Source of the DNA: Alphaproteobacteria bacterium
GTDB taxonomy: Bacteria > Pseudomonadota > Alphaproteobacteria > Geminicoccales > Geminicoccaceae
Length of the DNA stretch: 37,343 nucleotides
Reading direction: 5' to 3'
Assembly: GCA_030431615.1 (NCBI GenBank)
Contig: JAUIID010000026.1
Span: forward strand, 1 to 37,343
Positions within the stretch are counted from its first letter, which is position 1. Every line of letters begins with the position of its first letter. The notes under the pieces were generated by a model. That model worked only from the letters and a program-made list of their open reading frames with translations. It had not been told where the DNA came from and ran no database searches. Shown here one piece after another: positions 23,145 through 31,936 of the stretch. Position numbers and translations under genes: made by a program.

Positions 23145-24365
23145 CTAAACTCTCAGTGACCCGCCCTTGAGGCCGGGGAATTCGCCCCTGAGGAGCGAAG
23201 CGAGGAGCGAGGTCGACAACACGATCGCGAGCCAGCCGGCCAGCATCGGCGTGCGGAAATAGCCGTTGTCGACAACCGAGGTTATCACGATCGCCAGGAC
23301 GATGGCCCGCCCGTAGTCGCCGACGCGCATCCAGAGCCCGAGCAGGAATGTAGCGGGGATCAGGAGCCCGACGATGCCGTGGTCCGTCAGGAAATACAGA
23401 TAGTCGTTGTGCGATATCAGCGTATCGTCGCCCCAGCCCCATTGCGGGGTCCACATGTTGTCCGCGCCGACGCCACTGCCGAACAGCAGCGTCACGAGAT
23501 CCCGCTCGGCGATGAGCTGGATACGATATTGCCAGGTGCCGATGCGCCCGCTGCCCCAGGACTCGATGTCCGTCCCGACCTGAAGCGCAATGATCGCTGC
23601 GGTAACAGCAAGGACGAACCCGAGAGCCGGCAGCCACCGTACGACGAAGTCCTGGCGATAATTGCAGTAAAACAGGTAAGCCCAGTAAATTGCCACGAAC
23701 AGGAGCTGCGCGCGGGCGCCGTAGCCATCCATCAGGATGACGCAGATACCGATCATTGCCCAGGCCACCACCGGGTTCATCAGCCTGGCACGGCGCAACA
23801 GATCGAGCAGGACGATCTGGAGGGCCACGAACTTCGCGCTCAGGTGGACCTGGTCGAAGCCACCGGTCAGCGACGCAAATCGCAGAAAGCCATCGTTTAT
23901 GTTGTAGACGAATTGCGGTTCGGTCAGGACGATGTAGCCCGCATAGACCGTGCCGAAGATGGCCGCACCCTTCAACAGGCGCACCGGCAGCGCCAGGGGG
24001 TAACTCAATGTCCAGATCATCATCAATGGCAGGACGAGCCGGCGGCTCAGCTCGGCCATGTCGAGGCCGCGCATCTCACTCAGACCCAGCATGTGCGGGG
24101 GCAAAAGGACGGCAATGTTGATCGTCGCGGAAAGCAGCAGGATCATCGCCCAATGCGCCCGTCGGAGCAGCAAGGTCACGGCAGCCAGGGTCAGATGAAT
24201 TGCCGCCAGCATGGCAGACAGCGGAAGGCGGAGCTCGGGGTGCCAGTTGAACGTGAAGATATTGAGCAACTGGAGAACGATGACGACGCTGAAGGCACCG
24301 TAGATGATGCCCTTGGGCACATCTTCCAGCAGGCTCGGTGCGGTATCGGGGGTGACCGTTGCCAT
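23145..24365 (-). CDS. Wzy-like polymerase / O-antigen ligase family protein
   Basis: A 406-residue integral membrane protein with about 10-12 spans. A large periplasmic loop near residues 265-315 carries RIGTWQYRIQLIAERDL, LFGSGVGADNMWTPQWGWGD and ISHNDYLYFLTDHGIVGLL. The pattern R...GSG.G......H.D....L...G..G is the hallmark of the O-antigen ligase/Wzy superfamily (WaaL-like His in the loop). In a locus with an initiating transferase, flippase and co-polymerase it most likely polymerises repeat units in the periplasm. The start ATG at 24365 lies 35 nt after the GT2 gene on the same strand, so the two belong to one operon with the Wzz/BY-kinase. Confidence 0.88.
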   Translation of the reverse strand: MATVTPDTAPSLLEDVPKGIIYGAFSVVIVLQLLNIFTFNWHPELRLPLSAMLAAIHLTLAAVTLLLRRAHWAMILLLSATINIAVLLPPHMLGLSEMRGLDMAELSRRLVLPLMMIWTLSYPLALPVRLLKGAAIFGTVYAGYIVLTEPQFVYNINDGFLRFASLTGGFDQVHLSAKFVALQIVLLDLLRRARLMNPVVAWAMIGICVILMDGYGARAQLLFVAIYWAYLFYCNYRQDFVVRWLPALGFVLAVTAAIIALQVGTDIESWGSGRIGTWQYRIQLIAERDLVTLLFGSGVGADNMWTPQWGWGDDTLISHNDYLYFLTDHGIVGLLIPATFLLGLWMRVGDYGRAIVLAIVITSVVDNGYFRTPMLAGWLAIVLSTSLLASLLRGEFPGLKGGSLRV

Positions 24366-24400
24366 GTCGGCTCAGCCCGGCGGCCGGAACCGCTTGCCGT

Positions 24401-25363
24401 TCATCCCTGACTGAGGCGCGGCGTCGCGCCGGCGATGCGTGCGGCCTTGCGCCTTACCCGTTTGGTCAGCAGCTTGGCAATGTCGCCGAGGGCGACCATG
24501 GTGGCGCGCCATCGATCTCGCGGCTCGAGTGGCGCACGTACGGCAGCGGCGACGATGTCCCAATGCATGCGGGCCATGTACCAACGCGTGCCGCCCCTGG
24601 TATCGATCCAGTTCCGCAAGTCCGAGTGCTTCATGTTGCGGCTGGCGGCCTTGTGGAAGCGATTGACGTAGAGCCTCTCGGGCACCTGATGAAACCGGCC
24701 CATGAGCACCAGCTGCGCCAGCATCGCTCGATCGGAGCCGTAGTAGCTGGCGTGCAGCCCGGTGCGCTCGATCGCAGCCGTGCGCATGACGCCGAAGATC
24801 TCGAATGAGCCGAGCTTCAAGCTCAACTGCTCGTCGAGGCGCGCGACCGGGTCATTGCCTTCCGCCACGCGCAGTGGCCCCATGACCCAGGCCGGCCGAC
24901 CTGCCGCATCGACGAAGCTCTCCAGCACGTTCTGCTCGAGGCCAAGCTCCGCTGGTGCCGTGCCGCGGCCAGTCTCGTCGACCATCACCGTCACGGGATA
25001 GGCGACCATGATCTCCGGGTCGGCGTCGAGCGCCTCGATACAGCGCTCGAGATAGGTCGGCTCGTAGAGATCGTCGTGCGCCGCCCACTTGTAATAAGGG
25101 GTGGCGTGATCGAGCTCGAACACACGGTTGAAGTTCGGTGCTGCTCCTATGTTCGTCGCATTGCAATGGTAGCTGAAGCGTGGATCGGCATCGACGAAAC
25201 GGCGTGCGGTCGCCGCCGTGTCATCGGTGGACGCGTTGTCGCAGATCACCACTTTGAAGTGCGGATAGGTTTGCCGTTGCAGGGATTCCAGCATCTCGGC
25301 AAGGATTGCGGCGCCATTGTAGACAGGAACGCCAATTGTTACCCGCGCTGACCCACTCTTCAT
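24401..25363 (-). CDS. GT2-family glycosyltransferase
   Basis: A 320-residue GT-A fold glycosyltransferase. It opens with VTIGVPVYNGAAILAEMLES and has VVICDNASTDDTAATAR (nucleotide-binding Asp) and NIGAAPNFNRVFELDHA. The metal-binding DxD-like motif is AAHDDLYEPTYLERC near residue 95. There is no membrane segment, so it is cytoplasmic or peripheral. The C-terminal third (RLYVNRFHKAAS, RDWRATMVALGDIAKLLTKR-like) may pack against the membrane. It sits between the polymerase and co-polymerase genes on the minus strand, with 63 and 35 nt gaps, and should add one sugar of the repeat unit. A weak GAAGG precedes the ATG. Confidence 0.92.
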   Translation of the reverse strand: MKSGSARVTIGVPVYNGAAILAEMLESLQRQTYPHFKVVICDNASTDDTAATARRFVDADPRFSYHCNATNIGAAPNFNRVFELDHATPYYKWAAHDDLYEPTYLERCIEALDADPEIMVAYPVTVMVDETGRGTAPAELGLEQNVLESFVDAAGRPAWVMGPLRVAEGNDPVARLDEQLSLKLGSFEIFGVMRTAAIERTGLHASYYGSDRAMLAQLVLMGRFHQVPERLYVNRFHKAASRNMKHSDLRNWIDTRGGTRWYMARMHWDIVAAAVRAPLEPRDRWRATMVALGDIAKLLTKRVRRKAARIAGATPRLSQG

Positions 25364-25426
25364 GATTGGAACGCCTTCAATGGAACATCCTGTGTGACTG
25401 CGTCGTACTTCATGAGACTGTTGCCG

Positions 25427-27811
25427 TCATGACTTCTCGAGGTAATATTTCTTGTGCTTGCCATGATACTGGCCAGCGTCGCCATAGGTGTAGTTCGCCG
25501 CGCGGCGAATATCGACGCGGGACAGCACCAGGCCGATGATCGAAGCACCGCTCTGGGCGAGCTGACGAACCGCGAACGTCACTGTTGGCTTGCGGGTCTT
25601 GCCCCAGCGAACGACGAAGATCGTGGCGTCGACAGCCTGGGCGATCACTGGCGCATCGGCGACGGAGAGGACCGGCGGCGAATCGATGATGATCAGCTCG
25701 TAGAGCTCGCGGGCATCGTTGACTATCTCGGCAAGCTGGCCGCCGATCAGAAAATCATGGGCGTGCGGAATGAGCTTTCCGGCCGTGATCAGATACGCGC
25801 CCGAAACCGGGTCCTGGCGTACGACCTCCTCGACGCTTCTCTGGCGGGACATCAGCTCGGTAAGCCCTGGCGTCGAGGGCAGGCGCAACATGGCGGCGAC
25901 GCTCGATTGGCGGAAATCCGCGTCGATGAGCAGAACCCGGCGACCGGCCCTAGCGTGCATCTGCGCCGTGCATAGCGCCAGGCTGGACTTGCCTTCCTCT
26001 GGCTCCGACGACACGAACTGGAAGACGGCCGATCGCCGGTCGCCGCGAAGGAGCAGCATGCGCGCGTTGATCGCCCGCAAGGCTTCGCTCACCGCGGTAT
26101 TCGGATGGTCGTGCAGATAATTGTGGAGGCCACGTTTGCGGACCGCGCGTATGCGTCCAAGATCGGGCACCGAGGAGAGCACCGGAAAGCCCAGCTCTTC
26201 CTCCAGCTGCGAGGCGCTGCGGAAAACGGCGTCGAACCGCTCGAGCAGCAGAGCCAGGGCCACGCCGATCACCCCACCGACGACGATCGCTGCGGCGACG
26301 GCCAGCGTCTTGCGCGGATAGGACGGATTGCGCGGTATGGCCGAATAGGAAATGACGGTGGCATCGGCCCGATAGGCGCCGAGGTCGTCTTGTGACTTCA
26401 ACTCCTGGGATTGTTGCAGAAAGGTTTCGAGCAGCGTGCGTGCGGCGCTCGCCTCGCGTTCCAGGGCGCGCAGGGTCACCGAAGCCTGATTGGAATCCGA
26501 GACGCGGTCCTCGAGCTGGCGCATGCCTTCCTCGAGCAGGCGCTCACGCTCGCGCGCGACGTTCACCTCCGCCTGCATGCTGTCGGCGATGCGAGCGGTC
26601 TCAGATCGTATCTTGCCTTGCAGATCCTCAAGCTCGGCCTGGGCGCTGAGCAGAAGCGGATGGCGAGCGCCGTAGACCTGCGAGAGATCGGCAACCTTGC
26701 GTCGAAGCCCTACTTCCTGCTCGACCAGCGAGCTGATAAGCGGCGAGCCCAGGACCTCGGTGGCGCTGGCGAGGCCTTCACCACCGGCGTTGAGGAGGCG
26801 GCGGACCTGGTCGCGTCGCGCCTCCCGTTCGGCGCGCTCGGTACGCGCCAGGATCAGTTGGCTGTTGAGCTCGGACACCTGCTGTGCAGCCACGGTCCCG
26901 CCGTCGGTCTCGAGCAGTCCCGTCTGGCCCCGATACTCCTCGACCGCAGCCTCGGCTACCGAGACCTGATCGCGCAATTCGCCGATGCGCTCATCGAGCC
27001 AGCCCGTCGTACGCTGGATCTCGTCGAACTTTGCCTCGAGGCGCTGCTGCAGGTAGCTGTCGGCGACGGCATCCGCCAGCTGGGCCGCCATGGTCGGCCG
27101 CTCCGAGGTAAAGCTGATCTCGATGACGGTCGAGTTTGGCACAGTGTCGACCGTCAGACGGTCGAGGAAGCCGTCGAGGATGTACTCGTTGAACATGCGC
27201 TCGCCGATGTCGTCGGTGGTTCCCTCGGCGACTGGATCGGCATTTTCGGGATCGGCGGCGGAGAGCATTTCGAGGTCTTCGCCGATTGCCGGAGAGGAGA
27301 GCCCGGCATAGCCGAGCCCCATCGAGATCATCGCTCGCAGCTTCTGCCGCAACCGGGTGAGGAACGGCTCGGGCTGCAGTTCGGGGTTGAACTCGGGATC
27401 GGCCCGCAGATCGAGGTTGTCGATGACCCGCTGCGCCACGGTGCGCGAGCCGATGACCTGGATCTGCTCAGTCGGCAGCTTCTGGTTGATCAATCCCGGC
27501 AACAGGTTGATCTGCTGCTCCTCGAACAGCAACTTCACGCTGGCAGTATAGAGCGGCGTCATGTTCATCACGACGCCCGCGGTGGCGCCGGCGAAGAACA
27601 GGGTCGAGAAGATGATCAGCCACTTGCGCCGCCAAAGCGTCAGCAGCGCTTCCTTGAGATCGATGTCGCCGAGATCGGCGTAGGCCTTCAGTGTCTGGCT
27701 GCGATCGGCCGCGGACAACGCATCGTTAGAAACGGCCAGCCGCGGGAGACTCTCAGCCACGGTCTGTCGCGACGCCAAAGCAGGTTGCCGGCAACGCGCC
27801 CATGGAGCCAC
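25427..27811 (-). CDS. fused Wzz co-polymerase / bacterial tyrosine kinase (BY-kinase)
   Basis: A 794-residue protein that controls polymer chain length and export by tyrosine phosphorylation. An N-terminal Wzz domain begins with DLKEALLTLWRRKWLIIFST and membrane span 1 at ~62-82. A long coiled-coil-rich periplasmic part (~255-470) follows, then a GNVR-like region ending RNPSYPRK and membrane span 2 at ~502-523. The cytoplasmic kinase has Walker A SSEPEEGKSS (601-610), Walker A' VLLIDADFR (626-634) and Walker B LIIIDSPPV (706-714). The C-terminal tyrosine cluster has five Tyr (774, 776, 782, 789, 790). No ATG exists near the N terminus; GTG at 27811 is used, and GTG at 27760 is possible. It heads a minus-strand operon with the GT2 and polymerase genes. 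Confidence 0.92.
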   Translation of the reverse strand: MAPWARCRQPALASRQTVAESLPRLAVSNDALSAADRSQTLKAYADLGDIDLKEALLTLWRRKWLIIFSTLFFAGATAGVVMNMTPLYTASVKLLFEEQQINLLPGLINQKLPTEQIQVIGSRTVAQRVIDNLDLRADPEFNPELQPEPFLTRLRQKLRAMISMGLGYAGLSSPAIGEDLEMLSAADPENADPVAEGTTDDIGERMFNEYILDGFLDRLTVDTVPNSTVIEISFTSERPTMAAQLADAVADSYLQQRLEAKFDEIQRTTGWLDERIGELRDQVSVAEAAVEEYRGQTGLLETDGGTVAAQQVSELNSQLILARTERAEREARRDQVRRLLNAGGEGLASATEVLGSPLISSLVEQEVGLRRKVADLSQVYGARHPLLLSAQAELEDLQGKIRSETARIADSMQAEVNVARERERLLEEGMRQLEDRVSDSNQASVTLRALEREASAARTLLETFLQQSQELKSQDDLGAYRADATVISYSAIPRNPSYPRKTLAVAAAIVVGGVIGVALALLLERFDAVFRSASQLEEELGFPVLSSVPDLGRIRAVRKRGLHNYLHDHPNTAVSEALRAINARMLLLRGDRRSAVFQFVSSEPEEGKSSLALCTAQMHARAGRRVLLIDADFRQSSVAAMLRLPSTPGLTELMSRQRSVEEVVRQDPVSGAYLITAGKLIPHAHDFLIGGQLAEIVNDARELYELIIIDSPPVLSVADAPVIAQAVDATIFVVRWGKTRKPTVTFAVRQLAQSGASIIGLVLSRVDIRRAANYTYGDAGQYHGKHKKYYLEKS

Positions 27812-27939
27812 TCGGCCCCGTCGGGCGATTCTTATCGGCGGGTTGGCTCCACACCCGCCACCATGTCCGGACCGAGCGCCACATCATCAACCCAGAAGCC
27901 CCATTGGAGGAAGGGTCAGCAAGGAAATTCTTACCTTGC

Positions 27940-27969
27940 TTTATAGTAGCACAATCCGGGCTCCATCAA
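27940..27969 (-). promoter_or_regulatory. candidate promoter for the Wzz/BY-kinase operon
   Basis: On the minus strand TTGATG (27969-27964) and TATAAA (27945-27940) are separated by 18 bp, about 130 bp before the GTG at 27811. The surrounding gap (27812-28077) is clearly AT-richer than the flanking genes. It holds no gene and no clear terminator for the amidase. Confidence 0.5.
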
Positions 27970-28077
27970 GCGCCGAGCACCGAAATGACCTGCAGCAGGG
28001 TGCCCCGGATGGCCGAATTCGCACGCAATCGAGCGGCCGGGATACACCAGCCCGGGGCGTCCGGTGCATCCAGCCAA

Positions 28078-29472
28078 TCAGATAAGCGAAAGAACCGTGC
28101 GAGCTGCTTCCAATACGCGAGCATCCGCACCGCGCGGGCCGATGAGCTGCAAGCCCACGGGCCGGCCGTTGCCAGTGAGGCCGCATGGCAGCGAGCAGGC
28201 AGGTTGCTGGCTCAGATTGATCGGGTAGCTGAAGCCGGCCCACTCGGTCCAGCGCCCGAGGCCGGAGCCGGGTGGGACCTCTTCGCCGGCAGCGAAGGCG
28301 GCGATGGCAGTCGCCGGCGACAGCAGCAGGGCGAACCGCTCGAGGAGCGCGTCCATGGCGGCCCCGAAGGCAACCCGACGCTGGGTCGCGAGCACGTAGT
28401 CGTGAGCTGGAATCGCCCGCCCCGCGGCGGCGACAGCCTGGAGTCCCGGATCCACCTGATCCAGCCGGTCCGGTGGCAGGGCGGCGACGCGGGCGGCGGC
28501 CCCCGCATACCAGTGGGTCGTGAAGATCTCGAAGAGGTCGTCGTGATCCGGCAGGTCGATCGGCTCGATGCGAGCACCCTCGGCGCGCAGGCGGTCGACC
28601 ACTGCGTCGATCCGGGCCGCCACCTCGGGGTCGACCGAGCCATGCGGAGAACGGTGCCAGTAGCCGATGCTGGCGCCCTCGAAGGTGAAGCGTGAACCCG
28701 CCAGCGACGGCAGCTCGACCGGGGGTTGCATCCAGTCCGATATATCGCGTCCCGCCATCACCTCGAGCATTGCCGCGGCGTCACCGGGGCTGCGCGCCAT
28801 GGGTCCCACATGCGAGACCGAGCCGAACGGGCTCGGCGGATGGGCCGGAACCCGGCCGAACGTCGGCTTGATGCCGAAGATGCCGGTGAAGGAGCTGGGA
28901 ATGCGGATGGAGCCGCCGCCGTCCGAGCCGAGATGGAGAACGCCGGCACCGGTCGCCGCGGCGACCGCGGCGCCACCGCTCGACCCTCCAGGCGTGAGCG
29001 TGGCATTCCACGGGTTCGTGGTCACGCCCGAGCGGGGACTGTCGGTGATCGCCTTCCAGCCGAACTCCGGCGTGGTGGTAAGGCCGAGAAAGACAGCGCC
29101 GGCGGCGCGCAGGCGGGCAACGGCCGGGGCATCCCTGGAGGGTGGAACGGGCTCTGCCGCGACGCTGCCATAGCCGATGGCGCGATCCTTGACCCAGACG
29201 ATGTCCTTGATGGTGGTCGGCACGCCGTCGATCGCAGAAGCCGGCGATCCGGCACGCCAGCGAGCCTCCGCGGCGCGCGCCTGAGACAGAGCCGCCTCGT
29301 GGTCGATCAGCGTGAACGCATTGTGCGCGCCCTGCACCTCCTCGGCCCGGGCTAGACAGGCACCGGCGACCTCGACCGGCGACAGGGTGCCCGCTGCATA
29401 CGCGGCCGTGAGCTCGGCGACACCGAGGCGACAGAGGTCGGAAGCATCGTTCAGGGGATCGGAAACTGTCAT
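28078..29472 (-). CDS. amidase (amidase signature family)
   Basis: A 464-residue amidase-signature enzyme, cytoplasmic (no signal). The Ser-cisSer-Lys triad is visible: the Lys in GVPTTIKDIVWVKD near residue 87, and the serines in TPGGSSGGAAVAAATGAGVLH near 155-175. GSDGGGSIRIPSSFTGIFGIKPTFGR is the conserved segment holding the nucleophilic Ser. It should hydrolyse a carboxamide; GatA is unlikely because gatC/gatB neighbours are absent and the C terminus differs. ATG at 29472 is preferred over an in-frame start at 29487, because it makes the standard TGATG overlap with the upstream xth stop. Co-transcribed with xth and possibly erpA. Confidence 0.9.
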   Translation of the reverse strand: MTVSDPLNDASDLCRLGVAELTAAYAAGTLSPVEVAGACLARAEEVQGAHNAFTLIDHEAALSQARAAEARWRAGSPASAIDGVPTTIKDIVWVKDRAIGYGSVAAEPVPPSRDAPAVARLRAAGAVFLGLTTTPEFGWKAITDSPRSGVTTNPWNATLTPGGSSGGAAVAAATGAGVLHLGSDGGGSIRIPSSFTGIFGIKPTFGRVPAHPPSPFGSVSHVGPMARSPGDAAAMLEVMAGRDISDWMQPPVELPSLAGSRFTFEGASIGYWHRSPHGSVDPEVAARIDAVVDRLRAEGARIEPIDLPDHDDLFEIFTTHWYAGAAARVAALPPDRLDQVDPGLQAVAAAGRAIPAHDYVLATQRRVAFGAAMDALLERFALLLSPATAIAAFAAGEEVPPGSGLGRWTEWAGFSYPINLSQQPACSLPCGLTGNGRPVGLQLIGPRGADARVLEAARTVLSLI

Positions 29473-30242
29473 CAAGCGAGCTCGCACCAGACGGGGATAT
29501 GGTCGGAGATGCCTTTACCGGCGCGCGTGCCGGGATCCGCATCGGCGTTCTTCAGACGGTCCAGGGCCGGTGCCGAGAGCAGCAGGAAATCGATGCGCAG
29601 CCCTTCGTCGCGCTCCCAGGAACCACCGCGCAGATCCCACCATGTGAACTGCCGCCGGGTGGGCGCCACGGCGCGGACCGCATCGTAAAGACCGGCATGC
29701 ACGAGGCCACGAAGGGCGTGGCGTTCGGCGGGATGATAGCAGATGTCACCTTCGCACGCATTCGGGTCGTAGACGTCGATCGGCTCGGGGGCGACGTTGA
29801 AATCGCCGCCGAGGACGACCGGGCGGGAATCCTCCAACGCCAGATCCATGTAGGCCATCAGCCGGTCGTAGAACCTCAGCTTGTAGGCGAAGTTTTCGGA
29901 ATCGACGCGGGTGCCGTTGGGCACGTAGAGAGAGGCGACGCGCACTCCGCTCACCTGGCCTTCGATATAGCGCGCCTGCTCGTCCTCGGCTTCGCCGGGC
30001 AGGCCGCGCGTGATGGTGTCGATCGGCGAGCGGGCGAGGATGGCGACCCCGTTGCGGCCGCCCGTCTGGCCATGCAGCGCCAGGTGCCAGCCGGCGGCCT
30101 CGAAGCCGGCACGCGGAAACTCCGCGTCGGTCACCTTGGTCTCCTGCAGGAGCAGCACATCGGGTGAGTTGGCCTGCAACCAGTCAAGCACGACGGCCTC
30201 ACGCCGGCGGATCGAGTTGACGTTCCAGGTGACGATCTTCAA
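29472..30242 (-). CDS. xth: exodeoxyribonuclease III
   Basis: A 256-residue EEP-fold nuclease (AP endonuclease family 1) of normal length. It has the N-terminal MKIVTWNVNSIRRRE, the metal-binding Glu in LLLQETKV, GGDFNVAPEPIDVYDP, the Trp-rich TWWDLRGGSWERDEGLRIDFLLLS and the terminal ISDHIPVWCEL with the catalytic Asp-His pair. It acts in base-excision repair at abasic sites. The nearby erpA and dGTPase genes are common neighbours in Alphaproteobacteria. Its stop overlaps the amidase start by 1 nt. Start ATG at 30242 is the first methionine of the conserved sequence. Confidence 0.95.
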   Translation of the reverse strand: MKIVTWNVNSIRRREAVVLDWLQANSPDVLLLQETKVTDAEFPRAGFEAAGWHLALHGQTGGRNGVAILARSPIDTITRGLPGEAEDEQARYIEGQVSGVRVASLYVPNGTRVDSENFAYKLRFYDRLMAYMDLALEDSRPVVLGGDFNVAPEPIDVYDPNACEGDICYHPAERHALRGLVHAGLYDAVRAVAPTRRQFTWWDLRGGSWERDEGLRIDFLLLSAPALDRLKNADADPGTRAGKGISDHIPVWCELA

Positions 30243-30272
30243 GAATCTGCCCAGCCGGACTGCGCCATCGGG

Positions 30273-30647
30273 CTAGATGGCAAAAGAGGTACCACACCCA
30301 CACGAGGCCGTGGCGTTCGGATTGCTGACCCTGAAATAGGAGCCGGTCAGGTCCTCGACGAAGTCGAGCTCGGATCCCAAGACGTACATGAGCGACATGC
30401 CATCCACCACGACGGTGATGCCATCCTTCTCGATCGCCACGTCGTCGGGCTCGCTGTTGCTGTCGAGGGCGAAGCCATACTGGAAGCCCGAGCAACCGCC
30501 GCCGGAAACGCTGACCCTCAGCCGCAGGTCGGTCTGCCCTTCGGCTTCGATGATCCGCCTGACCCGGCGGGCCGCGCTCTCCGTCACGGTCAACGGCGCC
30601 GGGCGGCCGTTCTGCGCGACATTGTCGCCTGCCTTGATCTCAGTCAT
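30273..30647 (-). CDS. erpA: iron-sulfur cluster insertion protein ErpA
   Basis: A 124-residue A-type Fe-S carrier. The three cluster-binding cysteines are present in SVSGGGCSGFQYGF and ATASCGCGTSFAI, and ITVVVDGMSLMYVLGSELDFVED is the family's middle segment. It carries [4Fe-4S] or [2Fe-2S] clusters to target enzymes. ATG at 30647 is chosen: AGGTGG lies 6 nt upstream, while the in-frame GTG at 30656 would only add three residues. A promoter candidate lies just upstream. Placement next to xth and divergent from the dGTPase gene is typical for the class. Confidence 0.93.
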   Translation of the reverse strand: MTEIKAGDNVAQNGRPAPLTVTESAARRVRRIIEAEGQTDLRLRVSVSGGGCSGFQYGFALDSNSEPDDVAIEKDGITVVVDGMSLMYVLGSELDFVEDLTGSYFRVSNPNATASCGCGTSFAI

Positions 30648-30686
30648 GGCGCCCACCTATGTTCCCGCACGTCCCCCAAGTACCAG

Positions 30687-30715
30687 CTATGTAAGAAGCG
30701 GCTGACCCTTGTCAA
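30687..30715 (-). promoter_or_regulatory. candidate erpA promoter
   Basis: On the minus strand TTGACA (30715-30710) is followed after 16-17 bp by TACATA/ACATAG (30693-30687), giving a leader of about 35 nt to the erpA ATG. The -35 is perfect; the -10 is poor. Confidence 0.4.
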
Positions 30716-31899
30716 ACCGGCCAACGTCCGAGCGGGTCGCTCCCGCGGCCTCGCGAGCGCCTCACGCCGCCTTCGGTTGCCAGAGCCGTGGCCGGCTGGT
30801 CGACGAGCCCGCAAGCGGGCTGCGGGGCGCTTTCCAGCGTGATCGCGACCGTGTCGTCCATTCCACCGCCTTCCGGCGGCTGGAGTACAAGACCCAGGTG
30901 CTGGTCAATTTCGAGGGCGACCATTTTCGCACGCGACTGACCCACAGCCTCGAGGTCGCCCAGATCGCGCGCACGCTGTCGCGGGTGCTCGGTCTCGACG
31001 AGGATCTCGCCGAAGCGCTGGCGCTTGCCCATGACCTCGGCCACAGCCCCTTCGGTCACGCCGGGGAGTGGGCGCTCGATGCGGCGCTGCAGCCGTTCGG
31101 CGGCTTCGACCACAACGTTCAGACATTCCGCGTCGTCACCCGGCTGGAGCAGCGCTACGCCCTGTTCGACGGGCTCAACCTGTCGGTCGAGACGCTGGAG
31201 GGACTGGTCAAGCACAACGGCCCCCTGCCGACGCCGCCGGCGGCGATTGCGGATCATCCGCTGGCGGAGGCCATGCAGCTCGCATTGCAGCCGCCGCTGG
31301 AGGCGCAGATCTCGGCGATCGCCGATGACGTCGCCTACTGCAACCACGACATGGACGACGGCCTGCGGGCGGGCTTCTTCGCCCTTGCCGAGCTACGCGA
31401 CCTGCCGGTCGTCGGCCCGGTGGTGCGGGCGGTCGAGACCGCGCATCCGGCCGTCGATGCCCGGCGGCTGATCCACGAGACCAATCGCCGGCTGATCGAT
31501 CGAATGGTGGCCGACCTCGTCGCCGAAACGCAGCGTCGGCTGGCGGATGCGAAGCCTGGTTCGGTGCAGGACGTGCGCGAGGCCGGCCGGCCGCTTGCCG
31601 GCTTCTCCGAAGAGATGGCGGCGGCCGTGGGCGAGCTGCGCCGCTTCTTGCACGCCCGCATGTACCGCCACTACAAGGTCAACCGCATGGCGCGGAAGGC
31701 CCAGCGCCTTGTGACCGAACTGGTCGGGGCTCTGCTCGATGCACCCGACTGCCTGCCGGATCGCTGGCAGCAGCGCGCCGGTGCGCCGGGCAGCACCGCG
31801 ACCGCGAACGCGGTGCGGGATTATGTGGCCGGCATGACGGACCGATATGCGGTCGACGAGCATGACCGGCTTTTCAGGCTTGCCGGGTTTCGTTCCTGA
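30709..31899 (+). CDS. dGTPase-like HD-domain phosphohydrolase
   Basis: A 396-residue HD-domain enzyme of the deoxyguanosinetriphosphate triphosphohydrolase-like family. The metal-binding residues are all visible: His in FRTRLTHSLEVAQIART, the HD pair in LALAHDLGHSPFGHAGE, and the final Asp in ISAIADDVAYCNHDMDDGL. FQRDRDRVVHSTAFRRLEYKTQV is the conserved N-terminal segment. It hydrolyses dNTPs and controls nucleotide pools. The start is uncertain: TTG at 30709 has no good ribosome site and overlaps the proposed erpA promoter; no ATG occurs in frame before the conserved region. It is 37 nt upstream of argS and probably co-transcribed. Confidence 0.9.
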   Translation: MSNRPTSERVAPAASRAPHAAFGCQSRGRLVDEPASGLRGAFQRDRDRVVHSTAFRRLEYKTQVLVNFEGDHFRTRLTHSLEVAQIARTLSRVLGLDEDLAEALALAHDLGHSPFGHAGEWALDAALQPFGGFDHNVQTFRVVTRLEQRYALFDGLNLSVETLEGLVKHNGPLPTPPAAIADHPLAEAMQLALQPPLEAQISAIADDVAYCNHDMDDGLRAGFFALAELRDLPVVGPVVRAVETAHPAVDARRLIHETNRRLIDRMVADLVAETQRRLADAKPGSVQDVREAGRPLAGFSEEMAAAVGELRRFLHARMYRHYKVNRMARKAQRLVTELVGALLDAPDCLPDRWQQRAGAPGSTATANAVRDYVAGMTDRYAVDEHDRLFRLAGFRS

Positions 31900-31936
31900 C
31901 CTTGCGTCCGGAACCCAATACCCCTGATCGGATACG

